This document shows, piece by piece, positions 17,379-25,444 of a stretch of 54,581 nt of DNA. The notes below the pieces were generated by a model. It had not been told where the DNA came from. It searched no databases and saw nothing but the letters and a program-made list of their open reading frames with translations. The translations under genes and the position numbers were made by a program. The first letter of the stretch is position 1, and the number at the start of each line of letters is the position of its first letter. The stretch is taken from the NCBI GenBank assembly GCA_910584845.1, contig CAJUDH010000023.1:1-54581 (forward strand). Direction: 5' to 3'. Origin of the DNA: an uncultured Lachnospiraceae bacterium (GTDB lineage Bacteria; Bacillota; Clostridia; Lachnospirales; Lachnospiraceae).

Positions 17379-17730
17379 GCATATTACAGTTTCCTTGAAA
17401 GGCAGGTGCGGAATATACGTCAAAAATTAAGATGACCGTAATGTTACATGTTGGACTTTAAGGGTGGAGTATGTTGAAGCTAGGGAGTGGTAGAATTCTT
17501 GTTAGAATGTTGGTAATTTAGAAATGGAATGGGATCGCGTTACTTTTTTTATGTTTAGATATTTTCATTCAGTGTATATTATGTCTTAAAGCATATAATT
17601 ATTACCTTAAAAAGTATTTTCATATAACATGTTATGGCAATGATATGTTAGAATATTAAATATAAATAATATGATTTAGATGGAGTAATGACGATTATTG
17701 TTTTAGATGAATGAAAAGAGGTTCCTGTTA
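17379..17730. other. AT-rich upstream region of the putative defence operon
   Basis: About 350 bases of visibly AT-rich DNA with no supported gene, a sharp change from the GC-rich flank. It contains a perfect 12-base palindrome, ATAACATGTTAT, at 17624-17635. I could not settle on a promoter; several TATAAT-like hexamers occur. Confidence 0.5.
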
Positions 17731-18894
17731 ATGGAAGTGCAAAAAACGGAGATGATAGGATATTTAAAATTATCTGAAAAAGTCGAGTCGGAATATAATG
17801 GAATTGAGGAAAATGATGATAATGAAACTATAGAGGCCGATGAGCCATATGAGGTTCAGAATATTCGTATTGCTCAGAAGATGATAACCGTGTTTCAAAT
17901 AGAACATTGGATTTCGGCGGGAAGCGGAGTGAAGTTAAATTTATCTCCGGAATATCAAAGGAATTTGGTATGGGATATAAAAAGGCAAAGTGCATTGATT
18001 GAATCTTTATTGCTGCGTATACCGATACCGGCATTTTATTTAGATGAGGATAGTGACGGAAATAAGAATGTCATAGATGGCATGCAGCGTTTGTCAGCAA
18101 TCCATTCTTATTTGAATAATGAATTTTCGTTGACTAAGATGCAATATTTATCTCATTGTGAGAATAAATATTTTCGGGATCTGGAACCAAAGTTTCGTGC
18201 AAGGATTGAGGATACGGAACTTGCCGTAAATATATTGGATGAAAAATGTCCCCAGATGGTAAAATTCGATGTCTTCAGAAGGGTAAATACCGGAGGCCTT
18301 CCGCTTAATTTTCAGGAAATCAGAAATATTATGGCAGAACCTAAAGTGAGGGCGCTGCTTAGAAGGATGGCACAATGCAGAGAATTTCAATGCGCTACTC
18401 AGTTTAGTGTCAAAGATATTCGTATGGGGGCACAGGAACTTTGCTTACGATATCTGACAATTTTGTCTGCCTACGATTGGAGAAAGCGAGATTTTATTCA
18501 TTATCGTGGCCTGTTAAAAATGATGGATCAGATGATTATAAAATTAAATGGGATGCCGGAAGAAAGTCTTGAAAAACTGTTTCAGACTTTCAGAGGTGTT
18601 ATGGCAGATTGCCATGAGATTCTTGGGGAGTATTCCTTTTGTAAAATGGACAATAATAGAATAAATAAAGCATTGTTTACCGGTTGGGCGGTCGTGTTGA
18701 CAAATACGGAATATGATATGGGGATTTTGAAAAAAAATGTAAAAGAGCTTAGAAATTTATACAGGAAATGTTTAAGTGAGGATATTGAATTTTATAGGGC
18801 AATTACTTCTTCTACGGGAACCAGAAAGAATATAGGAATATCAATAGAAGTTATTCGGAATTTATGGGAGAAATGTTATGATAAAATCGATTGA
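17731..18894 (+). CDS. DUF262 (ParB/GmrS-like) protein of a putative defence operon
   Basis: A 387-residue protein with an N-terminal DUF262 domain (about 40-250): LSPEYQRNLVWD, SALIESLLLRIPIPAFYLDE, VIDGMQRLSAIHSYL and FRRVNTGGLPLNFQEIRN. DUF262 has a ParB-like nucleotide-binding fold and occurs in the modification-dependent GmrSD nucleases. Here the usual DGQQR motif reads DGMQR, and I see no HNH/DUF1524 nuclease domain in the C-terminal part. ATG 17731 is chosen because AAAAGAGG at 17714-17721 is nine bases away; an upstream ATG at 17707 has no site. It overlaps the ATPase gene by 17 bases, and base composition is AT-rich relative to the host. Confidence 0.82.
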   Translation: MEVQKTEMIGYLKLSEKVESEYNGIEENDDNETIEADEPYEVQNIRIAQKMITVFQIEHWISAGSGVKLNLSPEYQRNLVWDIKRQSALIESLLLRIPIPAFYLDEDSDGNKNVIDGMQRLSAIHSYLNNEFSLTKMQYLSHCENKYFRDLEPKFRARIEDTELAVNILDEKCPQMVKFDVFRRVNTGGLPLNFQEIRNIMAEPKVRALLRRMAQCREFQCATQFSVKDIRMGAQELCLRYLTILSAYDWRKRDFIHYRGLLKMMDQMIIKLNGMPEESLEKLFQTFRGVMADCHEILGEYSFCKMDNNRINKALFTGWAVVLTNTEYDMGILKKNVKELRNLYRKCLSEDIEFYRAITSSTGTRKNIGISIEVIRNLWEKCYDKID

Positions 18895-19960
18895 AATAAA
18901 AAATTTCAAATGTTTTGATGATTTAAGATTGCCGTTATCGAAATTAACGATTCTCGCAGGGGCAAACGCAGCAGGAAAATCTACGGTTATGCAGGCATTG
19001 CTGCTTGCAGAGGCTACGGCACGGGAAAAGGGCAGCTCTGTGGATGCTTCCGAAGCATTGGGCGTAGCAGTTGGTGGCCCTAAAGCCCTTATTTCCCAGA
19101 ACCAAACAGAAGTCTTGGAGGGGGATTTTCTTTTTCATATACAATGGGAGGAGGAAGCGGAGGTAACATTTACTTATAAAATTGATAAACTGATATCTTT
19201 GAAATTAGCATATAATCAGTCGGGGAGTATGCCTGATAGTCAGTTGGTTTATTTGAATGCGGAGCGAATGGGCCCCAGAATATCGTATCCAGCGGGTATT
19301 GACGAGGAAATTTTATATAATGGCGCGAATGCAGCATTTTTAATAGATCGGGCTGATATGCAGAAAAGAAAAGTGCCAAAATGTCTCGCACTTACAAAAG
19401 AAACGTCAAATTTTTCCACTCAGGTAGAGAATTGGATGAATGCAATTTTAGGAGATATTAATTTTTCTATAACCACTGACTATATAAAAGCAATTACAGA
19501 TATAAGATATGGAAATGAAGTAGCAGAAGAACCAGTGCTTCCTACAATGACAGGATTTGGAATCAGCTATATTTTATCCATTGTTACGGCGGGATTGTGG
19601 TGTGCTTCCCTAAAAAATGTGTCTTTGCTAATTGAAAATCCAGAAGCACATCTACATCCGGCAGCACAGAGCAGAATGGGGAAGTTTTTGGAGTGTTTGG
19701 CTGATGCGGGGATACAGATTATTGTGGAGACGCATAGCGAGCATATTATTGATGGGGCAAGAATCCAGGCGGCATTGATGAAACAAACGGATGATATTCA
19801 AATTTATTTTTTCTCTAAAGAGAAAGACGGTATTCATGTAGATGAAATTGATGTAGACGAAAATGGAGAGCTTTCAGAGTGGCCAAATGGCTTTTTTGAT
19901 CAAAAAGGCCAAGACTTGAGAGCTTTATTTCAGATAAGGAGAGGATATGCAGGTCATTAA
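18878..19960 (+). CDS. AAA ATPase, DUF3696-type, of a putative defence operon
   Basis: A 360-residue ABC/OLD-like ATPase. Residues 1-35 begin IKSIEIKNFKCFDDLRLPL, followed by Walker A AGANAAGKSTVMQAL. Near residue 250, LLIENPEAHLHPAAQSRMG is the Walker B/signature region, and IIVETHSEHIIDGAR is the H-loop. This arrangement and the C-terminal WPNGFFDQ pattern match the DUF3696 ATPases. No TOPRIM nuclease domain is visible, unlike OLD/GajA. ATG 18878 lies inside the DUF262 gene and the stop overlaps the next gene, so the three are probably translated together. It likely acts as a sensor or regulator in phage or plasmid defence; this is inferred from context. Confidence 0.85.
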   Translation: MIKSIEIKNFKCFDDLRLPLSKLTILAGANAAGKSTVMQALLLAEATAREKGSSVDASEALGVAVGGPKALISQNQTEVLEGDFLFHIQWEEEAEVTFTYKIDKLISLKLAYNQSGSMPDSQLVYLNAERMGPRISYPAGIDEEILYNGANAAFLIDRADMQKRKVPKCLALTKETSNFSTQVENWMNAILGDINFSITTDYIKAITDIRYGNEVAEEPVLPTMTGFGISYILSIVTAGLWCASLKNVSLLIENPEAHLHPAAQSRMGKFLECLADAGIQIIVETHSEHIIDGARIQAALMKQTDDIQIYFFSKEKDGIHVDEIDVDENGELSEWPNGFFDQKGQDLRALFQIRRGYAGH

Positions 19961-20810
19961 CGCCTTAATAGAACAAAGCTTTGAATATACGACGGAGAAG
20001 GAAAGTCTGGCTGTTCGCAGGGACGAAATAGGCGATTTAATGGAGATTATTGCATATTGTCAGGATGATGCGGTGAAAGAGCCGCTTGAATATCGAGAAA
20101 CATTATGGGAGACGTGTGTGGAGGAGGGAATAACATTTACTGACTGGCTTTATGGGGCAGGCGCTGGCAGTGACGATGACAGGCGGCGGATGTTAGAGGC
20201 GTTAAGTAAAAAAGGCTTGGTTGAATCTGACAGAGATTGGCCTATTTATGAAGATTATAAATTGAAAAAAATCAACATTGCGTTAGGAGGATTTCCGGCA
20301 AGTGTGTCTACAGCGAAGGAATATGTCCAGAAGCGAAGGGAAATCCTCAGTTCTATCAAGAAGGTTATGGATTACGAAGCATTTATGCAGTCTTGCTTCA
20401 TAAACAGCAGATTTGCAAAGGGTATTTTGTCCGAAATGAAGCATATCTCCAATTTTTCAGATAATACAAAAGAAATCACTAACGCGTTGGGAGTATTAAA
20501 TGATTATGCAGTAAAGTTATATCAGCAATATTCTAATCGATTAGAAGAGGCGATGCGGATTTTGTCTGCAAAATTACAGCGGGAATGTGCGCCAGATCCA
20601 AAACATTCAGAAGAGTTGATATTTACATTTACATATAGTGAGAATATAGAAGGGGATAAGGTGCCAAGAACAAAAGATATAGAATGTTCACCCCATTTAA
20701 AACTTCTTCATCCGGGATCAAATTTAAGAATTTATTTTTATTGGTGTGACGATGTGGTTGAGGATGGAAAGAAAGTACTGGTGGGAAGGATTGGCAGGCA
20801 TCCATATTAG
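19947..20810 (+). CDS. Third gene of the putative defence operon, unknown protein
   Basis: A 287-residue protein I do not recognise with certainty. It is largely helical, with a likely coiled region at about 190-235. The C-terminal 50 residues carry PHLKLLHPGSNLRIYFYW and VLVGRIGRHPY, a pattern resembling RelE/Gp49-like toxin folds found in some defence proteins. ATG 19947 is preceded by AAGGAGAGG and overlaps the ATPase gene by 14 bases. It could be the effector of the three-gene system, but no catalytic residues are recognised. Base composition is AT-rich like its partners. Confidence 0.6.
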   Translation: MQVINALIEQSFEYTTEKESLAVRRDEIGDLMEIIAYCQDDAVKEPLEYRETLWETCVEEGITFTDWLYGAGAGSDDDRRRMLEALSKKGLVESDRDWPIYEDYKLKKINIALGGFPASVSTAKEYVQKRREILSSIKKVMDYEAFMQSCFINSRFAKGILSEMKHISNFSDNTKEITNALGVLNDYAVKLYQQYSNRLEEAMRILSAKLQRECAPDPKHSEELIFTFTYSENIEGDKVPRTKDIECSPHLKLLHPGSNLRIYFYWCDDVVEDGKKVLVGRIGRHPY

Positions 20811-20952
20811 CTGTGATATGATATAGTGTAGGTTAATAAGATAAGTAAAATAGAATCTTTCGGTATATAACCATATCAAAAGCAGGGGGCGCGGCTGCCG
20901 ATGCAAAAAACGCCTTGCTTTCGGCATGGCAGCAGCATTTTTGGAAAATCTG

Positions 20953-20979
20953 CAAAAAATTTATAAATTGCCCATTTTT
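20953..20979. repeat. 27-bp direct repeat, left of the IS
   Basis: Identical to 21851-21877. It contains the palindrome AATTTATAAATT and ends CCCATTTTT. The element begins at the next base. Confidence 0.9.
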
Positions 20980-21849
20980 GTAGGTTTGTCAAACATATGT
21001 TACACCGACCGTAAATAATCCCTCAATACCTGATTAGGGGATTTCCATCCCAGGGGGCGCATGGGGAAGGCGTTGTAATCCCTTCGATTGTATACCTTAA
21101 GCTGTTTCGCAAAGTCTTCAAAGGAATAGAAGGTATGGGTGGCATAGAACCTCCCATTGTCCTTCCTGTGGCTGCGCTCCACCTTGCCGTTATGCCTTGG
21201 CGTATAGGGGCGGATTACCTTGTGCCGGATGCCATGCTGCTCCAAACGCACCTGGAAAAGGGTGGGCTTATCCCTGTGGGTGGTAAAGCGGTTGGTAAAT
21301 TCGGTGCCATTGTCCGTCTGGATGCACTCAATGGGGCAAGGGAAAGCTTTCACAAGGTGTTCCACAAACAGGGCGGAGGAATAGGTGCTGTGCCCCTCAA
21401 AGGCTTCCACAAAGCGCCACCTGGAATACTCATCTATGGCGGTATACTGGAAGAACTGTTTGCCGATCACCCGGCTGTTGACAAGGCCGGCGTCGGGATT
21501 GCGTCTGCGCATATCGGAAATAAGCTTGATTTCTTCCAGGGTATGCTGGTTCGGATGGTGGTGTGGCCTTCTGGAGAGGCCACGCAGGGACTCGATGGAG
21601 CCGTTATAACGGCGTTTCCAGCGGTAGACATACTGCCTGTTCGTCTTGTACTTGACAGCGGCTTTCGTAACCCCATATTTGTCAGCGTATTTAATAAGTG
21701 ATAGACGAAACCTCATATCCTGTGTTATAGTAGCCATGCGGAGATACCTTCTTTCTGGTTAGATTTTGGTTTGGCGATTAAAATATAACACAGAACAGGT
21801 ATCTCTGTCTTTTAAATATTCAGTTGTAACACATGTATTGTAATCCTAC
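20980..21849. mobile_element. IS481-type insertion sequence, internally deleted
   Basis: About 870 bp. The ends form imperfect inverted repeats: GTAGG...GTTACA at 20980-21004 matches the complement of 21825-21849 at 19 of 25 positions. The only gene is a transposase on the minus strand that lacks an internal segment. Perfect 27-bp direct repeats flank the element, longer than the target duplications usual for this family. It lies between the defence operon and the tRNA-Leu pair, just upstream of a tRNA promoter. Confidence 0.8.
21000..21737 (-). pseudogene. IS481-family transposase with internal in-frame deletion
   Basis: A 245-residue frame, about 80-90 residues shorter than family members I know. 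The N-terminal helix-turn-helix (YGVTKAAVKYKTNRQYVYRW) and PHHHPNQHTLEEIKLI are intact, then RNPDAGLV jumps directly to NSRVIGKQFFQYTAIDEYSRW. The missing part should contain the linker and the first catalytic Asp of the DDE triad (the IDVKFVP-type motif). The second Asp (QTDNGTEF) and the Glu (HNGKVERSHRKD) remain. It is therefore probably inactive by itself, although it has no stop or frameshift. The deletion judgement rests on memory of full-length relatives. Confidence 0.8.
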
Positions 21850-21850
21850 A

Positions 21851-21877
21851 CAAAAAATTTATAAATTGCCCATTTTT
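21851..21877. repeat. 27-bp direct repeat, right of the IS
   Basis: Second perfect copy of 20953-20979, separated from the IS end by one A. Confidence 0.9.
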
Positions 21878-21880
21878 CTC

Positions 21881-21909
21881 TTGCCAAATAGGTTTGGTTA
21901 TGGTAATAT
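21881..21909 (+). promoter_or_regulatory. Promoter for the first tRNA-Leu(CAG)
   Basis: TTGCCA (21881-21886), 17-base spacer, TAATAT (21904-21909). It begins three bases after the right 27-bp repeat, so the IS inserted immediately upstream of it. Confidence 0.5.
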
Positions 21910-21980
21910 ATCTTTCGTTAGGTTATTCACCAGATTAAGCTTTGGATACAAAGCATATGCAAAACCTGGAAAAAGATTTA

Positions 21981-22064
21981 GCAGAAGTGGCGGAATTGGC
22001 AGACGCGCACGGTTCAGGTCCGTGTGGTGGCAACACCTTGTGGGTTCGACTCCCATCTTCTGCA
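21981..22064 (+). tRNA. tRNA-Leu (anticodon CAG), copy 1
   Basis: 84 nt; acceptor GCAGAAG with CTTCTGC, a long variable arm GGTGGCAACACC, T arm GGGTTCGACTCCC. The anticodon stem CACGG/CCGTG holds TTCAGGT, anticodon CAG. CCA is not encoded. Confidence 0.95.
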
Positions 22065-22130
22065 TGGGTTTCCAGAATCGGCAGGCGGACAAGCGGATGC
22101 AGGCTGGTTCTGTGCAAACGGCAAAATCAG

Positions 22131-22159
22131 TTGACAAATTTCTTTTTGACAGTTATAAT
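22131..22159 (+). promoter_or_regulatory. Consensus promoter for the second tRNA-Leu(CAG)
   Basis: TTGACA (22131-22136), exactly 17 bases, TATAAT (22154-22159). A perfect sigma-A type promoter 43 bases before the tRNA. Confidence 0.85.
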
Positions 22160-22202
22160 AGATACGTTGTTGCGGCGAAAATACTTGCCATGACGATAGT
22201 AA

Positions 22203-22286
22203 GCAGAAGTGGCGGAATTGGCAGACGCGCACGGTTCAGGTCCGTGTGGTAGCAATACCTTGTGGGTTCGACTCCCATCTTCTGCA
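22203..22286 (+). tRNA. tRNA-Leu (anticodon CAG), copy 2
   Basis: 84 nt, differing from copy 1 only by compensating changes in the variable arm (GGTAGCAATACC). Anticodon CAG. CCA is not encoded. Confidence 0.95.
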
Positions 22287-22609
22287 CGGTAGGGCGCAAG
22301 GCCAGGCGGATAAGTTCGGGCTTTGCGCCTGTTTTGTATGTATCAGGTTTTTTTATTTGCCAAGGCCGGCCAGGTATCAAATGCCATGCAGAAAATCCGC
22401 AAAAGTCTGATCCGGCCAGGCTTTGGGCAAAAGGGCCTAGGTAAGCTTTTGCCGGCACAAAACCCATCGGCATGTGCCCGAAGCGGCTGTTATGGCGCAG
22501 GATTTAAAAAGGGCCGTATGCTATGGCATACCTTTGCCCGTCAAGGGCCATGGCCCGTGGCATAAGATACAGGTGCGGGATACGTTGCATAGCGATGGCG
22601 GGAGGGGTT
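22287..22609. other. Intergenic region after tRNA-Leu, with terminator
   Basis: A hairpin of GGCGCAAG (22293-22300) with CTTTGCGCC (22321-22329) followed by TGTTTTG probably ends the tRNA transcript. The remaining ~280 bases are GC-rich with no supported gene; open frames there lack ribosome sites. Confidence 0.5.
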
Positions 22610-23527
22610 ATGGGGCAGTCGAAGGTTCCGGAATTTTTGGTGGAGAAGCTGAAAAAACAATACGGGGAAGATGTGGCGGGCAGGATTTTGGACGGCTATG
22701 AAAAGAAAAGGCCGGTTACCCTGCGGGTCAATACACTGAAAGCCACCCCGGAAGCGGTGAAAGGCCGTTTGGACGAGGAAAAGGTTTCCTACCAGGAGGC
22801 GGCTTGGTATCCGCATGCGCTTTTGATCCAGGGTTGCCGGGAAAACGTATTGAAACAGCTGGACATTTATGAAAAGGGACAGATTTACCTACAGGGTTTT
22901 TCGTCCATGGTTCCGCCCCTGGTATTGTCCCCGGCCGCCGGGGAAAGCGTACTGGACATGGCGGCGGCCCCGGGAGGGAAGACGACGCAAATGGCGGCCA
23001 TGTCCGGGAATTTGGCTTCCATAACGGCATGTGAAAAAAATAAAATCCGCGGGGAACGGTTACAATATAATATAGACAGGCAGGGGGCCTTGCGGGTCTG
23101 CGTTATGGTAGCCGATGCCCGGAAGCTGGATGATTTTTTTTCTTTTGATAAAATTTTGTTGGATGCGCCCTGTAGCGGCAGTGGGACCCTGACCCTTGAC
23201 GGCAATGCCAAGGGGCAGTTTACCGGCGGGCTTTTGCGCCGCTGCACAGGCTGGCAGGAGGAGCTCCTTCGGAAGGCCCTCCGCCTGCTAAAACCTGGGC
23301 ACGAAATGGTCTATTCCACTTGTTCCGTGCTGGCTGACGAGAATGAACAGATATTAAAACGGGTGTTGCCAAAAGCGAAGGCAGAAGTGGTCCCGATCGA
23401 CCCAGGAAGGTATCCGGGCCTTCCTTTGCTTCCGGTTACTATTCCGGGGACGCTTTGCATATGCCCCGATGAGTTATACGAAGGCTTTTTTGTGGCCAAG
23501 ATACGCAAAACGGGCAATACGCCATAA
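22610..23527 (+). CDS. RsmB/RsmF-type RNA cytosine methyltransferase
   Basis: A 305-residue SAM-dependent m5C methyltransferase of the NOL1/NOP2/sun family, acting on rRNA or tRNA. Seen: N-terminal RNA-binding part with RPVTLRVNTLKAT, SAM site VLDMAAAPGGKTTQMAA, LLDAPCSGSGTL carrying the release cysteine, and the catalytic cysteine in MVYSTCSVLADENE. It lacks the C-terminal PUA-like extension of full-length RsmF, so the exact target is uncertain. ATG 22610 follows GGAGGGG; a longer frame to 22523 has no good site. It is 22 bases upstream of the SUF-type pair and may be cotranscribed. Confidence 0.88.
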   Translation: MGQSKVPEFLVEKLKKQYGEDVAGRILDGYEKKRPVTLRVNTLKATPEAVKGRLDEEKVSYQEAAWYPHALLIQGCRENVLKQLDIYEKGQIYLQGFSSMVPPLVLSPAAGESVLDMAAAPGGKTTQMAAMSGNLASITACEKNKIRGERLQYNIDRQGALRVCVMVADARKLDDFFSFDKILLDAPCSGSGTLTLDGNAKGQFTGGLLRRCTGWQEELLRKALRLLKPGHEMVYSTCSVLADENEQILKRVLPKAKAEVVPIDPGRYPGLPLLPVTIPGTLCICPDELYEGFFVAKIRKTGNTP

Positions 23528-23549
23528 TTATGGATCATGGGAGGGATTT

Positions 23550-24293
23550 ATGCTTACATTGGAAAACGTTTCCTTTGAGGTGCGGGAGGAAAAAGGGCAG
23601 AAAGAAATTATAAGGGATATGAACCTGTCCATTGACGACCACAAGTTTGTAGTTATAACCGGGCCAAACGGCGGCGGGAAGTCTACGCTGGCTAAGTTGA
23701 TTGCCGGGATTGAAAAGCCCACGGCAGGCAAGGTTTATTTTGACGGGACAGACATTACCCAGATGGGGGTCACGGAGCGGGCGAATTTAGGGATCAGCTT
23801 TGCTTTCCAGCAGCCGGTGCGCTTTAAAGGCATCCAGGTGCTGGATTTGATCCGGCTGGCTGCCAAAAAGAACCTGAGCGCGGTTGATGCCTGCCAGTAT
23901 TTATCGGAGGTAGGGCTTTGTGCCAAGGATTATATTAACCGGGAGGTAAACGCCAGTTTGTCGGGCGGGGAGCTCAAACGCATTGAAATTGCCACGGTGC
24001 TGGCCAGGAATACGAAAATGTCTGTGTTTGACGAACCGGAGGCGGGGATTGACTTGTGGAGCTTCCAGAACCTGATCCGGGTATTTGAACGGATGCGGGA
24101 GGGCACGGACGGTTCTATATTGATTATCTCCCATCAGGAGAGGATCTTGAATATTGCCGATGAAATCGTGGTGATTGCCGACGGGCGTATTACCAGGCAG
24201 GGGGCCAGGGAAGAGGTGCTCCCCACGCTATTGGGCACCGCTTCAGCGGTAGATGCCTGTGAGAAATTTTATCAGGGAGGTAGCGGGAAATGA
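23550..24293 (+). CDS. sufC: SufC/SmsC-type Fe-S assembly ATPase
   Basis: A 247-residue ABC ATPase that partners the SufB-like protein in building Fe-S clusters. Walker A is GPNGGGKSTLAKLI, signature LSGGELKRIEIATVLA, Walker B MSVFDEPEAGIDLWS, and the H-loop IISHQERIL. ATG 23550 has GGGAGG just upstream. The gene overlaps sufB by 4 bases (ATGA). With no sufD, sufS or sufU nearby, the pair matches the minimal two-gene SUF-like (SMS) system of anaerobes and archaea. Confidence 0.9.
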   Translation: MLTLENVSFEVREEKGQKEIIRDMNLSIDDHKFVVITGPNGGGKSTLAKLIAGIEKPTAGKVYFDGTDITQMGVTERANLGISFAFQQPVRFKGIQVLDLIRLAAKKNLSAVDACQYLSEVGLCAKDYINREVNASLSGGELKRIEIATVLARNTKMSVFDEPEAGIDLWSFQNLIRVFERMREGTDGSILIISHQERILNIADEIVVIADGRITRQGAREEVLPTLLGTASAVDACEKFYQGGSGK

Positions 24294-25210
24294 TCGACCA
24301 GATACAGCAGAGGATATTGGAAGAGGTTGCCGGTCTTCACCAGGTGCCGGAAGGCGCCTACAATATCCGGACCAATGGCCAGATGGCCAGACGGAATACC
24401 ACAGCAAACATAGACATTACTTCCAAAACCGATGTGAGCGGCATAGACATTTGGATCAAGCCGGGGACTGTGCATGAAAGCATCCATATTCCAGTGGTGC
24501 TAAGCCAAAGCGGGATGCATGACCTGGCCTATAACGATTTTTTTGTTGGGGAAGGCAGCGATGTGGTGATTGTGGCAGGATGTGGGATCCACAATTGCGG
24601 CAGCCAGGATTCCCAGCATGACGGCATCCACCGTTTCCATGTAGGTAAAAATGCAAAAGTGAAATATGTGGAGAAACATTACGGCGAAGGGGACGGAGGG
24701 GGAAAAAGGATATTAAACCCGGTGACTGAGGTCTACATGGACGAAGGAAGTTCCATGGAGATGGAGATGGTGCAGATCAAAGGGGTGGATTCTACAGACC
24801 GGAGGACCAAGGCAGAGCTGGCAGAGGGGGCAAAGCTGGTGGTGCGCGAACGGCTGATGACCCACGGCAGCCAATATGCGGTCAGCGATTATGTGGTGGA
24901 GCTGAACGGAAAAGGCGCCAGTGCAGACGTGGTGTCCCGGTCTGTGGCCAAGGACGAGTCTTATCAGAAATTTGACTCCCGGATTGTAGGGAATGCGCCT
25001 TGCAGCGGGCATACGGAGTGTGACGCTATTATCATGGGGGCGGCCCGGATTTTAGCGGTCCCCCAGCTGGAGGCCAATGACATTGATGCGGCCCTGATCC
25101 ATGAGGCGGCCATCGGAAAGATCGCCGGAGAGCAGATTATCAAGCTGATGACCTTAGGGCTGACGGAAGAAGAGGCGGAAGCGCAGATTGTCAATGGGTT
25201 TTTGAAATAA
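24290..25210 (+). CDS. sufB: SufB/SmsB-type Fe-S scaffold protein
   Basis: A 306-residue right-handed beta-helix protein, the scaffold on which Fe-S clusters form with SufC. The conserved core includes GCGIHNCGSQDSQHDGIHRF, VKYVEKHYGEGDGGG, and the C-terminal APCSGHTECDAIIMG, QLEANDIDAALIHEAAIGKI and EEAEAQIVNGFLK motifs shared by SufB/SufD. It is much shorter than E. coli SufB, as expected for SmsB. The start ATG overlaps the sufC stop. Confidence 0.9.
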   Translation: MIDQIQQRILEEVAGLHQVPEGAYNIRTNGQMARRNTTANIDITSKTDVSGIDIWIKPGTVHESIHIPVVLSQSGMHDLAYNDFFVGEGSDVVIVAGCGIHNCGSQDSQHDGIHRFHVGKNAKVKYVEKHYGEGDGGGKRILNPVTEVYMDEGSSMEMEMVQIKGVDSTDRRTKAELAEGAKLVVRERLMTHGSQYAVSDYVVELNGKGASADVVSRSVAKDESYQKFDSRIVGNAPCSGHTECDAIIMGAARILAVPQLEANDIDAALIHEAAIGKIAGEQIIKLMTLGLTEEEAEAQIVNGFLK

Positions 25211-25235
25211 ACGGTTGTAAATAAACGGTTTTGCA

Positions 25236-25291
25236 GCAAAAAACATGTGCCCCGGCCGCCGAAAGGCCATGCCCAGGCACATGTTTTTTGC
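25236..25291. terminator. Bidirectional terminator between sufB and the SPFH gene
   Basis: A perfect 16-bp stem: GCAAAAAACATGTGCC (25236-25251) with GGCACATGTTTTTTGC (25276-25291). A/T tracts on both sides suit both convergent transcripts. Confidence 0.85.
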
Positions 25292-25444
25292 CTTATAGAA
25301 AGTCTGTTTGCGGTATAAATGCCCCACTTTTCTGTAGATTTATCCAAATTTTTTAATAAGTATCCCCACTATAGTGATCTTATACGGGATCTATCACTTG
25401 TATTTCCCCCTTTTGCAGGAATCTGCTTTTCTTTTATGCCGGAG

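Noticed and set aside
17300..20960. Attachment-site duplication of the tRNA-Asn 3' end
   Set aside because: I looked for a repeat of GGTTCAAGTCCTACTCGGGG downstream of the island and found none, so integration at that tRNA is not supported.
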